Position numbers and translations under genes: made by a program
The notes under the pieces: generated by a model
Database searches by the model: none
What the model was told of the DNA's origin: nothing
The model's input: the letters and a program-made list of their open reading frames with translations, nothing else
Source: Chenggangzhangella methanolivorans
GTDB taxonomy: Bacteria; Pseudomonadota; Alphaproteobacteria; Rhizobiales; Methylopilaceae
DNA: 64,000 bases
Assembly: GCF_019797865.1 (NCBI RefSeq)
Contig: NZ_CP081869.1
Location: 124,001 to 188,000 of the forward strand
Direction of reading: 5' to 3'
Part shown: one piece after another, positions 43,988 through 53,331 of the stretch
How positions within the stretch are numbered: the first letter of the stretch is position 1
Layout of the letters: each line of letters begins with the position of its first letter

Positions 43988-44044
43988 CTGCTTCGCAAGC
44001 TTCAACGCCCCGATTGAAAAAATCGCGGGTGAAAGGAAAGCTGC

Positions 44045-44956
44045 GTGCCTAAAGGTAAGTCCGCCCCTGTGATCGACGTCTCCGTTGTCGCAAACGGATT
44101 GTCAGCACACGCCTCCGGTAGCGTTACGACCTATCATGTTCGGCGGATCGAGACGTCGTCAGTCGACGAAACGGACGACCTCGTTCCGAACATCTGCACA
44201 CCGCTCATGCCCGAGAAACGCGCGGCGCGACAGCCGCGTCGATCGCGGACGGAAATCCAGGAGAAGAAAAGCCCGCGTCTCCGGGGATCTGAGACGAAGA
44301 AGGTACGCTATCGCGGTCGTGAAACCTACTGCGGAGACGTTCCTATGACGCGGCTCCGCTACAAGCTTGTGGCGGGTGATAGTCTTCTCGAGTGCGACTT
44401 CGTCATCGTCACAGACGCGACCGAAGACGACCTGATCGATGTCCAGTCCCAGCCAGCGCCGCTCGCGATTTATGTCGAAGGCCACGAGCTGAAATGGACG
44501 CCCGATTATCTCATCCGTCGAGTCGGTTTTACCGCTGAACTCGTCGAGGTGAAAAACCTCTCATGGCTTCGCCCTTCAGACCCATCCCTTGCCGCCTACC
44601 GGCGCGCATGGGTCGACGCATGCGCGGTAGCGGCCCGCTCCCAAGGCTTTGCTTTCAGATTGCTCACTGAACAGGAAATCCGAGTCGAGCCGCGTCTCTC
44701 CAACGCCTATCTCACGCATCGCCACCTCGGGCCTTTCGTCGATGAGGGCCTGCTGATGAAGGCCGTGATGGCGCTGCCTTCGTTGATGGCGCAGGCGACT
44801 GTCGCCGATCTTGGCAGCGCGATCGACAATCCTCTCCGCGCCATTGAATGCGCGATAAGGCTTGATCGTCAGGGTTATATTCGGCTTGACCGATCGACGG
44901 TTTTCTCCTCGGCGAGCACCTTCACGAATTCCCAGGCAGAGCGCGAACCGCAATGA
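44045..44956 (+). CDS. tnsA: TnsA-like endonuclease
   Basis: The PD-(D/E)XK nuclease that cuts the 5' strands at transposon ends. Catalytic segments in order are LLECDFVIV, LKWTPDYLIRR and AELVEVKNLSW, i.e. Glu, Asp and E-x-K. A C-terminal helical, winged-helix-like part follows (LSNAYLTHRHLGPFVDEGLL). The N-terminal ~80 residues are basic and variable. The GTG at 44045 is preceded by GTGAAAGGAAAG. Overlaps tnsB by ATGA. 303 residues. Confidence 0.8.
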   Translation: MPKGKSAPVIDVSVVANGLSAHASGSVTTYHVRRIETSSVDETDDLVPNICTPLMPEKRAARQPRRSRTEIQEKKSPRLRGSETKKVRYRGRETYCGDVPMTRLRYKLVAGDSLLECDFVIVTDATEDDLIDVQSQPAPLAIYVEGHELKWTPDYLIRRVGFTAELVEVKNLSWLRPSDPSLAAYRRAWVDACAVAARSQGFAFRLLTEQEIRVEPRLSNAYLTHRHLGPFVDEGLLMKAVMALPSLMAQATVADLGSAIDNPLRAIECAIRLDRQGYIRLDRSTVFSSASTFTNSQAEREPQ

Positions 44957-47111
44957 CGGTCCGTCTCGCTCCCCCCAGAATGGCTCCCGGCTCGACCGTG
45001 TTGATTTACGGACGCCGGCATACCGTCCAGGGTTTCACGCGAACCGGACGATCCTTTCTGCCAGCTGACGATTCTGAGGCTGAGCCGGTCGAAATCACGT
45101 TCGATCGCCAGATCGAGCTTATCCGACAGCTAAAACTCACGTCGGACATCTCCTACCAGACGATACCCGACAGCGTGAGGATCAACCTCACACGCGATCT
45201 GAGCGTGTTCGGTGACGTCGCACGAATGGAGGCGACCGCTCGCTTCGCCTACTGTCGGGCAATCCACGAACTGCCTTGGGCCCATCGAGATAAGTCCGCT
45301 CACGTCGGGCCAGCCCTTGCTCGTGTCGCAGAGACCGAAATCGGAAAGACGATAGCCCAGCCGTCATTTCGGCTAGCGCGCGAGTGGTACAATCGCTGGG
45401 TCGGATGCGCGTTTGATATTCGAGCACTCATTCCCAGCACTTCAAAACGCGGCAACAAAGAAGCCCGGTATGACGACTGGGTCTACGCCGAGATCGACAA
45501 AGCAATACTTGAGGTGCACGCCAATTGCACCAGAGGAAGTATTAGCCAGACGCTCAAGCGCGCCAGACAGCTTGTTCGCCTAAAGGTAGATAAAGAAGGA
45601 CGTAAGCTTCCAGGTAAAAGCAAACATATCCTCGGCCGCGGCGTTGTCGAAGACCGTATCGCCAAATGGGCCATTATGAGCTCGTGGCCAGACAATGGGA
45701 TGAAAAGGAGGCTCGGCGTCAGCTGCGGATGATAGGAGCAGGCCCCGACGGCAAGTATCCTCTCGCAGAAGTTGAGATCGATCATACGGTCATTGATTTG
45801 ATGGTCCGGCACAACGACATAGTGCTTGGACGGCCGTACATTACGGCACTCATTGATAGATATTCGCGAATGATCCTTGGGTTCACGATTAGCTTCGTGC
45901 CGCCTTCTTGGGTCTCCGTTATGGAGGCGCTCCGTCAGGCTGTCATGCCCAAGGATGCACTCCTTAACGATGTCTACGAGGCGACGGGGGTTTCGTTTGA
46001 ATTCGACTGGCCATGCTGGGGTGCGCCAGACCAGCTTTTTGTAGATCAAGGGGCGGAGTTTTTAAGCATCTCAATGGCGGCCGCAGAGGCTGCGTTGAAC
46101 ATGAAGCTTGTTCAGCTTTCAAAAGCAAGAGGAGATTTGAAGGGTAAGATTGAAAGCTGGTTTCACAGCAAGAACCAACAAATTACGCACAGAATACCGG
46201 GAACGACATTTTCTAACCCCCAGAAGAGAAAGAATGCTGATCCAAAAACATTTGCAATTATAGGGTTTGATGAATTCAAGACAGTCGTCTTGCGTTGGGT
46301 CGTCGACGTTCATAACGCTCAAGAGCATTCCTCGACGGGCCAATGCCCTATCAAGGCATGGCAGGAAGGGATGCGAAAAGTTGGCCCGAAGCCGCCGCCT
46401 CCAATGGAGCTGCTCTCACCGCTAGTGGGGTTGGTCGTCCAGCGCAGACTGCTTCAGAGCGGGGTTTCCTACAACCGACTGCGGTTTAACTCTATTGAGT
46501 TCCAGGCGCTTCGCGCACGACTTCCGAAAAATAGCCGAGTCGAAGTGAGAATCGACCCGCTTGATCTTACTCAAGCATATATTCTTGATCCCGATACGCT
46601 TGATTGGGTGGTCGGGCACTGCGTATCCGAAGACTCAGCATCTAAACTGACACTGGCGCAGTACAACTTCGTACGAAAGGCGAGCGCTGAACAGAAGATA
46701 GTCGATGAAGACTACGAGCTAAAACTAGCTCGAGGCGAGCAAAAGGTCCGCGACGCTATCAATGGCGCTCACCGCCGTAGCGGAGTGCCACCAAAACAAA
46801 TCGTAGCGCTCGTGACACAGGGCACGCGTCCGTCGGAACACATCCATAGAAATCGAACCGATCCCACGGAAAGCGAGAGCCGGATGGGAAGTCACGATTT
46901 TGACGGTCCTGTTCTTTCTCCCGCTCCGGACCCGGCCGGACCCTACAGGGAGAAGGTCCTGATGCCGGTGGATCCGTACCCGACCAAAAGATCAGACGGT
47001 GAGCCGGTCGGCTCGTGGCGGCCACCGGCGACCATCCCTCCTCTCGTGGAAGCAGCGGCGACAGAGCAACCCCGAGAGGAGAGAACTTTTACTGGCAGGA
47101 GGCGCGTATGA
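44953..47111 (+). CDS. tnsB: TnsB-like DDE transposase, frame break
   Basis: A retroviral-integrase-fold transposase of the Mu/TnsB family. The catalytic triad is visible in EVEIDHTVIDLMV (Asp), QLFVDQGAEFLS (Asp) and LKGKIESWFHSKN (Glu). The Mu-type beta-barrel domain follows with LLQSGVSYNRLRFNSIE and VEVRIDPLDLTQAYI. DNA-binding helices occupy the first ~240 residues. One base is needed near 45680 to join the two frames. Restored length is about 719 residues. Overlaps tnsC by ATGA. Confidence 0.85.
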
Positions 47112-48217
47112 CCATTTCGAGCACCCCAATCAAAGCAGACGCGTCCGCGTGGTCATCGATGTCTTTATCGGCGCGCCTATCGAACATCGGAAACTTTATC
47201 GCGGACACGCCCACGCTTCTCGATTCTGTCTCCTTTATTCAGGAATGTATCGAAAGCCACGGCTGCTCGCCGGAAGGTGAGATTTCATTTCTGCTTGGTG
47301 AGACCCGTGCAGGAAAGACCACTGCTGTTGAAACGGCTATGCGCGATCTTGCGGACAAAGTACAGGGTGAGTTCATCTCTCAGCGCTTTCGTTCTGATCG
47401 TCACGCTGCGGCTCTGATGTCGGTCGACAAAATGACGCGCGACGGTATCGAAAGACCAGTGTTTGCAATCGAAGTACCGAAAGCGCCGACCTTTAAGGGT
47501 TTGCTCGCAGACGTACTGGCCGCACTTGGAGTTGCCATAAAGGGAAAAATCACCTTCGGAGAACAGCAGTCTTTGCTTTGTGCGCAATTGGTTGGCCAGC
47601 GGACCAAGTTGCTGATCTTTGATGATGCCCAGCACGTCTGCGAAAGCGGAAAAAATCATGAAGTTTATGCGGCTGCCGATGTGTTCAAACTGATCGCTAA
47701 AGTATCGGGTGTACAGATATTATGCGTTGGCTTACCGCACACTTTAGACGTAAAGACGGCTAACCCGCAGGTCAAATGGATCGGAGGAGTCGAAAGGACG
47801 ATCGAGCCGCTCGCGATTGACGCCAATCCTGCCTCGGATTTGGCAATCCTCTGTGCCACTTTGAACAAAGAACTTCCGTTTGAAGTGGCCTCCCATCTCT
47901 CCGAGCCAGAAGTTTTCGTCCCGCTGGCCATCCATTGTGGGGGTTATGAAGGTCGGATCGCAACGATCGTCCGATTGGCCGCTCGTCATGCGATAAGAAG
48001 CAACCGTCACTGCCTAGACAAACATTGTCTGATAGATTTTCTTAGAGAGATGCGCGGCGTGCCCGACGCATTGAACCCATTCTTGCTTTCGGCGGAAGAT
48101 CTTACGGATCTGCCAAATCGACTGAAGGACGCAAAGAACGCAGAGGTTGCGGCGGTTGCGGCTCGTCTAGGCAAAGCTTCTCGAAGGGGCGAAGCTTTCT
48201 CAGGCATCTTGAGATGA
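47108..48217 (+). CDS. tnsC: TnsC/TniB-like AAA+ transposition regulator
   Basis: It forms ATP-dependent filaments that pass target information to TnsB. Walker A is LLGETRAGKTTAVE and Walker B LLIFDDAQHVCE. ILCVGLPHTLDV fits the sensor-1 region. 369 residues. The ATG at 47108 overlaps the tnsB stop, so the longer in-frame extension to 47015 is rejected. The stop region overlaps the tniQ start (ATGA). Confidence 0.82.
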   Translation: MTISSTPIKADASAWSSMSLSARLSNIGNFIADTPTLLDSVSFIQECIESHGCSPEGEISFLLGETRAGKTTAVETAMRDLADKVQGEFISQRFRSDRHAAALMSVDKMTRDGIERPVFAIEVPKAPTFKGLLADVLAALGVAIKGKITFGEQQSLLCAQLVGQRTKLLIFDDAQHVCESGKNHEVYAAADVFKLIAKVSGVQILCVGLPHTLDVKTANPQVKWIGGVERTIEPLAIDANPASDLAILCATLNKELPFEVASHLSEPEVFVPLAIHCGGYEGRIATIVRLAARHAIRSNRHCLDKHCLIDFLREMRGVPDALNPFLLSAEDLTDLPNRLKDAKNAEVAAVAARLGKASRRGEAFSGILR

Positions 48218-49698
48218 GCCCTCTCGATAAGTGGCTCCCCCCACTCCGGACACCCGACGTCAGGCCCGACGAGCCGGCCCACGGCGTCTTACTAAGGCTT
48301 AGTCATCGAAATGGCATCCAGCGCATGTCGATGATGCAGGCGCTGACTGGGCTTGAGTTGCGGCGCGTGAGGACGGGTCAGCAGCTAGACGCCCTGGCTG
48401 GTATGGCCGGATGTGACGCGGACGACCTATCGTCTCTTCATCTCAAGAAGTTGCCTGGGCGAACAGTCGAGATTCGCGGTGAAGTGCTGCGATACCCATC
48501 GGATATCCTCATCAGCGGAAGACGCCTTTGCACGGCCTGTCTGGACGAGGCTTGTTACCATCGCTTTTGGTGGGACCTCTCGATGGTCGCGACATGCCCC
48601 AAGCACCAGACCGTTCTGACAGTTGCTTGCAGTTGCGGTCACGCTCTGGGGTGGGGGGACGGATCGCTGACAAAATGCTCGCATTGCGTCGACGGCGACG
48701 TGCGTAAAACCGTGCCGAAGGCGGCAAACCCCAACGAAGTTGAACTCGACCGATGGATCCTGGGACGCTTCGAGCTCACGAAGAGCCAATCCGAGCCCGA
48801 AGTGCTGATGGATTTGCCGATAACAAGCGCTCTAGAGACGATTGAACGGATCGCCGCTCTCCCACTAGGCCGTCATGGAACAAGTTTTGGCAGTCTCGGC
48901 CTGTCTCGTCGGGCGGTCTGGGTGAGAGGGTTTCAATGCGTAGCCGCTGGGCAAGTAGCGGACGCTCTTGAAGAAGCCTACCGGCTGTCCAAGCAGCCTG
49001 ACCACCCGCATCCGGACATCTCTACAGCCTATGGACCGTTTTGGGGATGGCTCACTCGAAAGGGAGGCGAGAGGTTTTGCAGTCCACTTGCCGTCATCGT
49101 GCAAGAGCATTCGTCGAAGATATTCAACCTGTCTACCGGTCAACACTATGGAGCGTCACACATCACGCGACGGATAAGCGACCTTGCTCATATCGATCCG
49201 GCAAGCGCTCAGCCGCAGAGTGATCGGGACGCTGTTGATCGGGCTTCTCATCAGGCTGCTTCGTGGACGGTTGGTCTCGATGTCGACGGCATACGCTCAA
49301 TGCATCGTATTAGACCGTTTATTTCTATACAGGAGCTAGCTGACCTTCTCGGGGTTAACTTGGCTCAGCTCGATGAAGTGCTAGAAACAGATCTTCTCAC
49401 GCCTAGGGAGGGCGGGCCTCAGGTTCAGAAACGCCCATATGTGAGGGCAGAAGTCGAGCAGCTTCTAAAAGATCTGAAATCTGAAGCTCGTATATCTCCG
49501 CAGCCACAGTCGAACGTTGACTCGGTGGTCTCGCTTGCTTGCGAACACGGATCATCACTCGGAAGCCTAATCTTGGCGATTCGTCAGGGCGTCCTCCCGG
49601 TAGTAGCATTAAGGCGCGGACAGACAGGCTTAAGTGCTTTGCTTGTCCGCTTGTCCGATTTCTTAGATGTAGTAGAGACGCCAGCGTTAACTATTTAG
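48214..49698 (+). CDS. tniQ: TniQ/TnsD-like target selector
   Basis: A TniQ domain opens the protein (EPAHGVLLRLSHRNGIQ). Zinc-finger cysteines and histidines follow in RRLCTACLDEACYH, VATCPKHQTVLTVACSCG and TKCSHCVDG. A long C-terminal part includes FISIQELADLLGVNLAQLDE, a helix-turn-helix that may read the attachment site. 494 residues, closer to TnsD than to the short TniQ used by CRISPR-guided elements. Last gene of the operon. Confidence 0.8.
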   Translation: MSPLDKWLPPLRTPDVRPDEPAHGVLLRLSHRNGIQRMSMMQALTGLELRRVRTGQQLDALAGMAGCDADDLSSLHLKKLPGRTVEIRGEVLRYPSDILISGRRLCTACLDEACYHRFWWDLSMVATCPKHQTVLTVACSCGHALGWGDGSLTKCSHCVDGDVRKTVPKAANPNEVELDRWILGRFELTKSQSEPEVLMDLPITSALETIERIAALPLGRHGTSFGSLGLSRRAVWVRGFQCVAAGQVADALEEAYRLSKQPDHPHPDISTAYGPFWGWLTRKGGERFCSPLAVIVQEHSSKIFNLSTGQHYGASHITRRISDLAHIDPASAQPQSDRDAVDRASHQAASWTVGLDVDGIRSMHRIRPFISIQELADLLGVNLAQLDEVLETDLLTPREGGPQVQKRPYVRAEVEQLLKDLKSEARISPQPQSNVDSVVSLACEHGSSLGSLILAIRQGVLPVVALRRGQTGLSALLVRLSDFLDVVETPALTI

Positions 49699-49762
49699 CA
49701 TAGGCCAATCTTGAGAAACAACATCGTATCTCCTCTCTGATGCCTGGAATTTGCTGCAGCAT

Positions 49763-50956
49763 TCAGTCTCTAGAGAGCTCTCTTCGAGCGCCCAGTAGCA
49801 CAGCTGTCGCGCCTAGGTTCAATGTCGCCAGAACAGCCAGCGTACTTAACATTGCAACGCTCCCGGCACGTGAGATCGCCAGGCCGGCCACGAAAGGGGC
49901 GAGCGCCTGAACGACGAGGTTCGGAGCCGCGAGCCGTCCCATGACGACCGCGTAGCGCTCCGGCCCGAAAAGCGAGAGCGGGACCGTACCGCGCGCGATC
50001 GACCAGACACCGTTCCCGGCGGCGTAGAGCACGACAGCGGCCGCGGCGGGCCCGGCGCCGAGCGCGAGCAACACCACGCCCACCGCGACCAGCGCCCCGG
50101 CCCAAGCGAGGGTCGAGGTCGGGTGAAGCCGCTCGCCGACCAGCATCTCGACCACGCGCGCTCCGACCTGCGACGGACCGATCAGCGCGCCGACCGCGAC
50201 CGCGGCTGCGAGCGCCATGCCCTGGGCCTGCAGGATCGTCAGCAGGTGCACCGACACCGTCGTCTGGACCGCCCCGTTCGCCATCAGGATCCCGGCCAGC
50301 AGCCAGAAGGTCCGGCGCTCACGCGAGGTCATCGCGCCGGCGCCAGAACGGTCAGGGGCGGTCGGGACCTTTCGGGCCTCGCGCGGCAGCAGGAGGAACA
50401 GCGTCGGCGCCATGACGAGCACCTGGACGACGGCGTAGGCGAAGCAGGCGCCGCGCCAGCCGACATGCTCGACCGCGAGCGCCGACAGCGGCCAGCAGAC
50501 CGTGCTTGCGAAGCCCCCGAACAGGGTGAGGTTGGTGATGGCGCGCCGCGCCGACGCCCCGAAGATCCGGCCGAGCGTCGAGAACGCCGCGTCGTAGAGC
50601 CCGGCGCCCATGCCAAAGCCGAGCACGGCCCAGCCTAGCAGGTAGGTCGCGAGCCCGGTCGACGACCCGACCGCGGCGAGACCCGCTCCCATCAGCAGTG
50701 AGCCGGCCGCCATGGTCTGCCGCCCGCCGAAGCCGTCGATCATGCGGCCGACGAAGGGCGCGGCGATCCCGGAGCAGAGCAGCCCGACCGAACCGCCGCC
50801 GACCACCCAGGCGAACGGCCATCCGGTGTCGGCCGAGATCGGCGTCGCGAGGACTGCGAGCAGGTAGAAGCTCGAGCCCCACGATACGATCTGGGCAATG
50901 CCGAGCAGCGGGACTGCGATCCTGACGCCGGGCGGCGACGGCGCCGTCGTCTCCAC
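49763..50956 (-). CDS. MFS transporter of the arsenic cluster (ArsK-like candidate)
   Basis: A 397-residue major facilitator with about 12 hydrophobic spans (IAVPLLGIAQIVSWGSSFYL, GWAVLGFGMGAGLYDAAFS, GSVAMLSTLAVLATLNLGAT). It lies 3 bp after arsH in the arsR-arsH unit. ArsK of Agrobacterium is an MFS exporter of trivalent arsenicals in a similar setting, but I cannot confirm orthology by eye. ArsJ is less likely, since no GAPDH gene accompanies it. Confidence 0.65.
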   Translation of the reverse strand: METTAPSPPGVRIAVPLLGIAQIVSWGSSFYLLAVLATPISADTGWPFAWVVGGGSVGLLCSGIAAPFVGRMIDGFGGRQTMAAGSLLMGAGLAAVGSSTGLATYLLGWAVLGFGMGAGLYDAAFSTLGRIFGASARRAITNLTLFGGFASTVCWPLSALAVEHVGWRGACFAYAVVQVLVMAPTLFLLLPREARKVPTAPDRSGAGAMTSRERRTFWLLAGILMANGAVQTTVSVHLLTILQAQGMALAAAVAVGALIGPSQVGARVVEMLVGERLHPTSTLAWAGALVAVGVVLLALGAGPAAAAVVLYAAGNGVWSIARGTVPLSLFGPERYAVVMGRLAAPNLVVQALAPFVAGLAISRAGSVAMLSTLAVLATLNLGATAVLLGARRELSRD

Positions 50957-50959
50957 GCC

Positions 50960-51670
50960 TCAGACGGCCCGTTTCAAGTCGACCCGCGCCTCGAGCGCCG
51001 CGGCGGTCTCCTTCCGCTCGCTGTAGCGGTCGGTCAGGTGGTCGGACACGTCGCGGGTGAGCAGCGTGAATTTCACCAGCTCCTCCATCACGTCGACCAC
51101 GCGGTCGTAGTAGGCGGACGGCTTCATCCGCCCGTCCTCGCCGAACTCCTGGAAGGCCTTGGCCACCGACGACTGGTTCGGGATGGTGACCATCCGCATC
51201 CAGCGGCCGAGCACGCGCATCTGGTTCACGGCGTTGAACGACTGCGAGCCGCCAGAGACCTGCATCACCGCGAGCGTGCGCCCCTGCGTCGGGCGGACAG
51301 AGCCGACGGAGAGCGGGATCCAGTCGATCAGCGACTTCATCACGCCCGTCATGGCGCCGTGGCGCTCGGGACTGGTCCAGACCTGCGCCTCGGACCAGAG
51401 CGAGAGCTCGCGCAGCTCGGCGACCTTTGGGTGGTCGGCCGGGCCGTCGTCGGGCAGCGGCAAGCCTGCAGGGTCGTAGACGCGCGTCTCGCAGCCGAGC
51501 CGCTTCAGCAGGCGTTCGGCCTCGAGCGTCAGCAGGCGGCTGTAGGAGACGGGCCGGAGCGAACCGTAGAGCAGCAGCACGCGCGGCGGATGGGTCGACC
51601 GCGGTCCATGAAGCCGGGAGAGGTCCGTCGCCCGGAACGAGGCCTCGTCGAGGTTCGGGAGGTCGGTCAC
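50960..51670 (-). CDS. arsH: ArsH, NADPH-dependent FMN reductase / organoarsenical oxidase
   Basis: A 236-residue flavoprotein. The FMN loop is [40 protein letters not shown] and [20 protein letters not shown] are diagnostic of ArsH, which oxidises trivalent methyl- and aryl-arsenicals in the cytoplasm. It overlaps the upstream arsR stop (51667) and is followed at once by the MFS gene. Confidence 0.92.
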   Translation of the reverse strand: MTDLPNLDEASFRATDLSRLHGPRSTHPPRVLLLYGSLRPVSYSRLLTLEAERLLKRLGCETRVYDPAGLPLPDDGPADHPKVAELRELSLWSEAQVWTSPERHGAMTGVMKSLIDWIPLSVGSVRPTQGRTLAVMQVSGGSQSFNAVNQMRVLGRWMRMVTIPNQSSVAKAFQEFGEDGRMKPSAYYDRVVDVMEELVKFTLLTRDVSDHLTDRYSERKETAAALEARVDLKRAV

Positions 51671-52026
51671 GAGCGGTCGCCTTTCTTCGGCGCTGCGCCG
51701 TAGGACGAGGCCGTGGCGGCGAAGGCCGCGGCGACCTCCGGATGCCCGGCGCAGCAGTCCTTCAGCAGGAAGGAGGCGAGGCCTTGCACCGCGTCCAGGT
51801 CCGCGCGGTAGACGACAAGGCGGCTTCGGCGCTCCGACTTCACGAGGCCGGCCCTCGCCAGGATCGCCAGATGGGTCGAGAGGGTGTTGTGGGGGACGTC
51901 GAGGCCGCGCGCGATCTCGCCGACGGGAAGCCCGTCGGACTCGTGCATCACGAGCAGGCGGAACGCGTCGAGGCGCGTCGGCTGGGCAAGCGCCCCGAAG
52001 GCGTCGATGACTTCTAACTTGTCCAT
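51667..52026 (-). CDS. arsR: ArsR-family arsenic repressor (copy 1)
   Basis: The winged helix is [29 protein letters not shown] in layout; the metal site is probably the C-terminal [11 protein letters not shown], with a vicinal Cys pair. This position of cysteines matches the second ArsR here (LLTDCCNGRPEVC). The start at 52026 ([19 protein letters not shown]) was chosen because the palindromic operator at 52024-52049 covers the sequence just before it. About 119 residues. Confidence 0.85.
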   Translation of the reverse strand: MDKLEVIDAFGALAQPTRLDAFRLLVMHESDGLPVGEIARGLDVPHNTLSTHLAILARAGLVKSERRSRLVVYRADLDAVQGLASFLLKDCCAGHPEVAAAFAATASSYGAAPKKGDRS

Positions 52027-52049
52027 ATGTCGATAAATATCGACATATG
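52024..52049. promoter_or_regulatory. ArsR operator 1
   Basis: Perfect 11-base arms CATATGTCGAT and ATCGACATATG around AAAT overlap the arsR start codon. Its TCGA-bearing arms resemble those of the second operator at 56834-56855. Confidence 0.8.
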
Positions 52050-52092
52050 GACGCACGTCAACCCACCTCTGCGTGGCCTGCCGGAGGTCGCC

Positions 52093-52802
52093 TCATGCTT
52101 GCACTTTGACTGCGTTTACGATCAGCCCCTCGATCATGGGCCACAAGACCGCGAGCGCCAGCATAATCGAAGCCGCGATCATGATCGCCATGGTCGATCG
52201 AGCGGGTCGGCGCGCCGTCCGTCGGCTTTCAAGCCAGACCCAGATCCAGGCGCCGAGCACGGCGACGGCGGCGATGGCGACCATCCAGATCCGTGCGCCC
52301 GCGAACCACGACAGGACGCCCCCGAACGTCCCGAGCGCCACGGCCGGGAGCGCCAGCGGAAGCACGCCGCACGCACCACAGGCGACGGCGGCCGTCGCGC
52401 TGGTCGCCGCGGCCGTCACGACGGCCATTTCTGTCCTTGCGGTCACGAATCCCTCCTTCACCACCGTTTCCGGGATTCCGCTTTCAAACGGCGACAGCAC
52501 CGCGTCGGCCATTTCGTCGTCGGGCGCCGTGATCGCGAGGACCACCACCTCGCCCTCGCGGCGGACGTCGAACCGGAGGAAGCCGCAGCACTGGCGCTCG
52601 CTCTCGACCAGCAGGCGGGTGCGGGCCTCCGCGTCGGAGGCATAGCCCAGCTCGAGCCGCGGCCCGGTCCGGCGCCAAGTCCTCAAGGTCTCGCGGTTCA
52701 GGTCCCCGATGAGGTCGATGCGCTCCTTGATGGCGCGGGAGCGAGAGAGCAGGCGACGGCGGTGGCAGCAGCGGACACGGGCGAAAACCTCTGGGCCGTC
52801 AT
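52093..52802 (-). CDS. membrane protein of MerR-linked metal family (MerT/MerC-like C-terminus), frame break
   Basis: The N-terminal soluble domain has KERIDLIGDLNRETL and ESERQCCGFLRFDVRRE, a Cys pair typical of a family coded beside metal-sensing MerR genes. The C-terminal half is hydrophobic, with AVACGACGVLPLALPAVALG and two further spans. ATG 52802 gives TAQRFSPVSAAATAVACSL, and a one-base break near 52745 joins it to the rest. Mercury or arsenic uptake or sequestration is possible but not shown. Confidence 0.55.
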
Positions 52803-52844
52803 GCCGCAGGACCGTCCCGCGGCGTCGGCTCGCCCTGATGTGCC

Positions 52845-52867
52845 ACTTCAAGTAACTTGAGGTTCAA
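52845..52867. promoter_or_regulatory. MerR-type dyad between divergent genes
   Basis: ACTTCAAGT-A-ACTTGAGGT (52845-52863) is a near-perfect dyad. On the minus strand TTGAAC (52867-52862) is followed after 19 bases by a weak -10 (CACATC), the geometry of a MerR-activated promoter for the gene ending at 52093. Confidence 0.6.
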
Positions 52868-52889
52868 GAGGGAAAACGGAGGGCTCGGG

Positions 52890-53315
52890 ATGGAGCTCAA
52901 GATCGGCGAGCTGGCGAGCCTGACGGGCACCAACGCCCCGACGGTCCGCTATTACGAGGAGATCGGTCTGCTCCCGAAGCCGGCCCGGCGCGACGGCGGC
53001 CAGCGGTCCTACGGGGACGGCGACGTGAGCCGCCTGACCTTCATCCGGCGGTGCCGCGAGTTCGGCTTCCCGATCGAGCGCGTGCGCGACCTCGTCGGCC
53101 TGCTGGAGAGCCCGGAGCGCCCCTGCGTCGAGGCGCGCGACCTCGCCGCGGCCCAGCTCGCCGAGGTGCGGAAGAAGCTGAAGGAGCTGCGGGCGCTCGA
53201 GCGGAGCATCGCCGACTTCGTCACGCGCTGCGACGAGTCATGCGCCGGAGGGCCGGGATCCGACTGCGTGATCCTCGAAGACCTTGCACGGCCCGACTGC
53301 GGCTGCGGACATTGA
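52890..53315 (+). CDS. MerR-family metal sensor next to ars genes
   Basis: The winged helix is LKIGELASLTGTNAPTVRYY. Metal-loop cysteines occur in ESPERPCVEARDL, VTRCDESCAGGPGSDCVIL and a C-terminal DCGCGH. The pattern is that of Pb/Cd/Hg/Zn-type MerR proteins and not the SoxR iron-sulfur motif. ATG 52890 has ACGGAGGGCTCGGG upstream. The transporter gene starts 16 bp after its stop on the same strand. 141 residues. Confidence 0.82.
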   Translation: MELKIGELASLTGTNAPTVRYYEEIGLLPKPARRDGGQRSYGDGDVSRLTFIRRCREFGFPIERVRDLVGLLESPERPCVEARDLAAAQLAEVRKKLKELRALERSIADFVTRCDESCAGGPGSDCVILEDLARPDCGCGH

Positions 53316-53331
53316 CATGGGGAGCTTTGGG

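Larger units (their letters stand above)
43413..44044. other. 632-bp non-coding region upstream of tnsA
   Basis: No gene is recognisable. It contains a strong two-way terminator (43821-43860), direct repeats near 43921-43950 and A/T-rich stretches including a run of nine A bases near 43702-43710. A transposon end upstream of tnsA would be expected in this stretch, but I could not find a convincing TGT...ACA terminus or target-site duplication. Confidence 0.5.
43861..49698 (+). mobile_element. Tn7-like transposition module (tnsA-tnsB-tnsC-tniQ), ends not located
   Basis: Four overlapping genes code the complete core of a Tn7-like transposon: donor-cleaving endonuclease, DDE transposase, AAA+ regulator and target selector. 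No Cas genes or CRISPR repeats accompany them. In Tn7 the right end lies just before tnsA and cargo lies beyond the last tns gene, so the arsenic genes from 49763 onward are the natural cargo candidates. That is inference: the termini have not been found and the coordinates mark only the gene module. Confidence 0.7.

Noticed and set aside
43413..44044. Transposon terminus upstream of tnsA
   Set aside because: No TGT...ACA end, no target duplication and no second repeat cluster could be identified by eye, so no end is called.
52845..52863. SoxR box
   Set aside because: The dyad resembles the SoxR consensus, but the centre is one base short and the adjacent MerR protein lacks SoxR's iron-sulfur cysteines and has a metal-loop instead.
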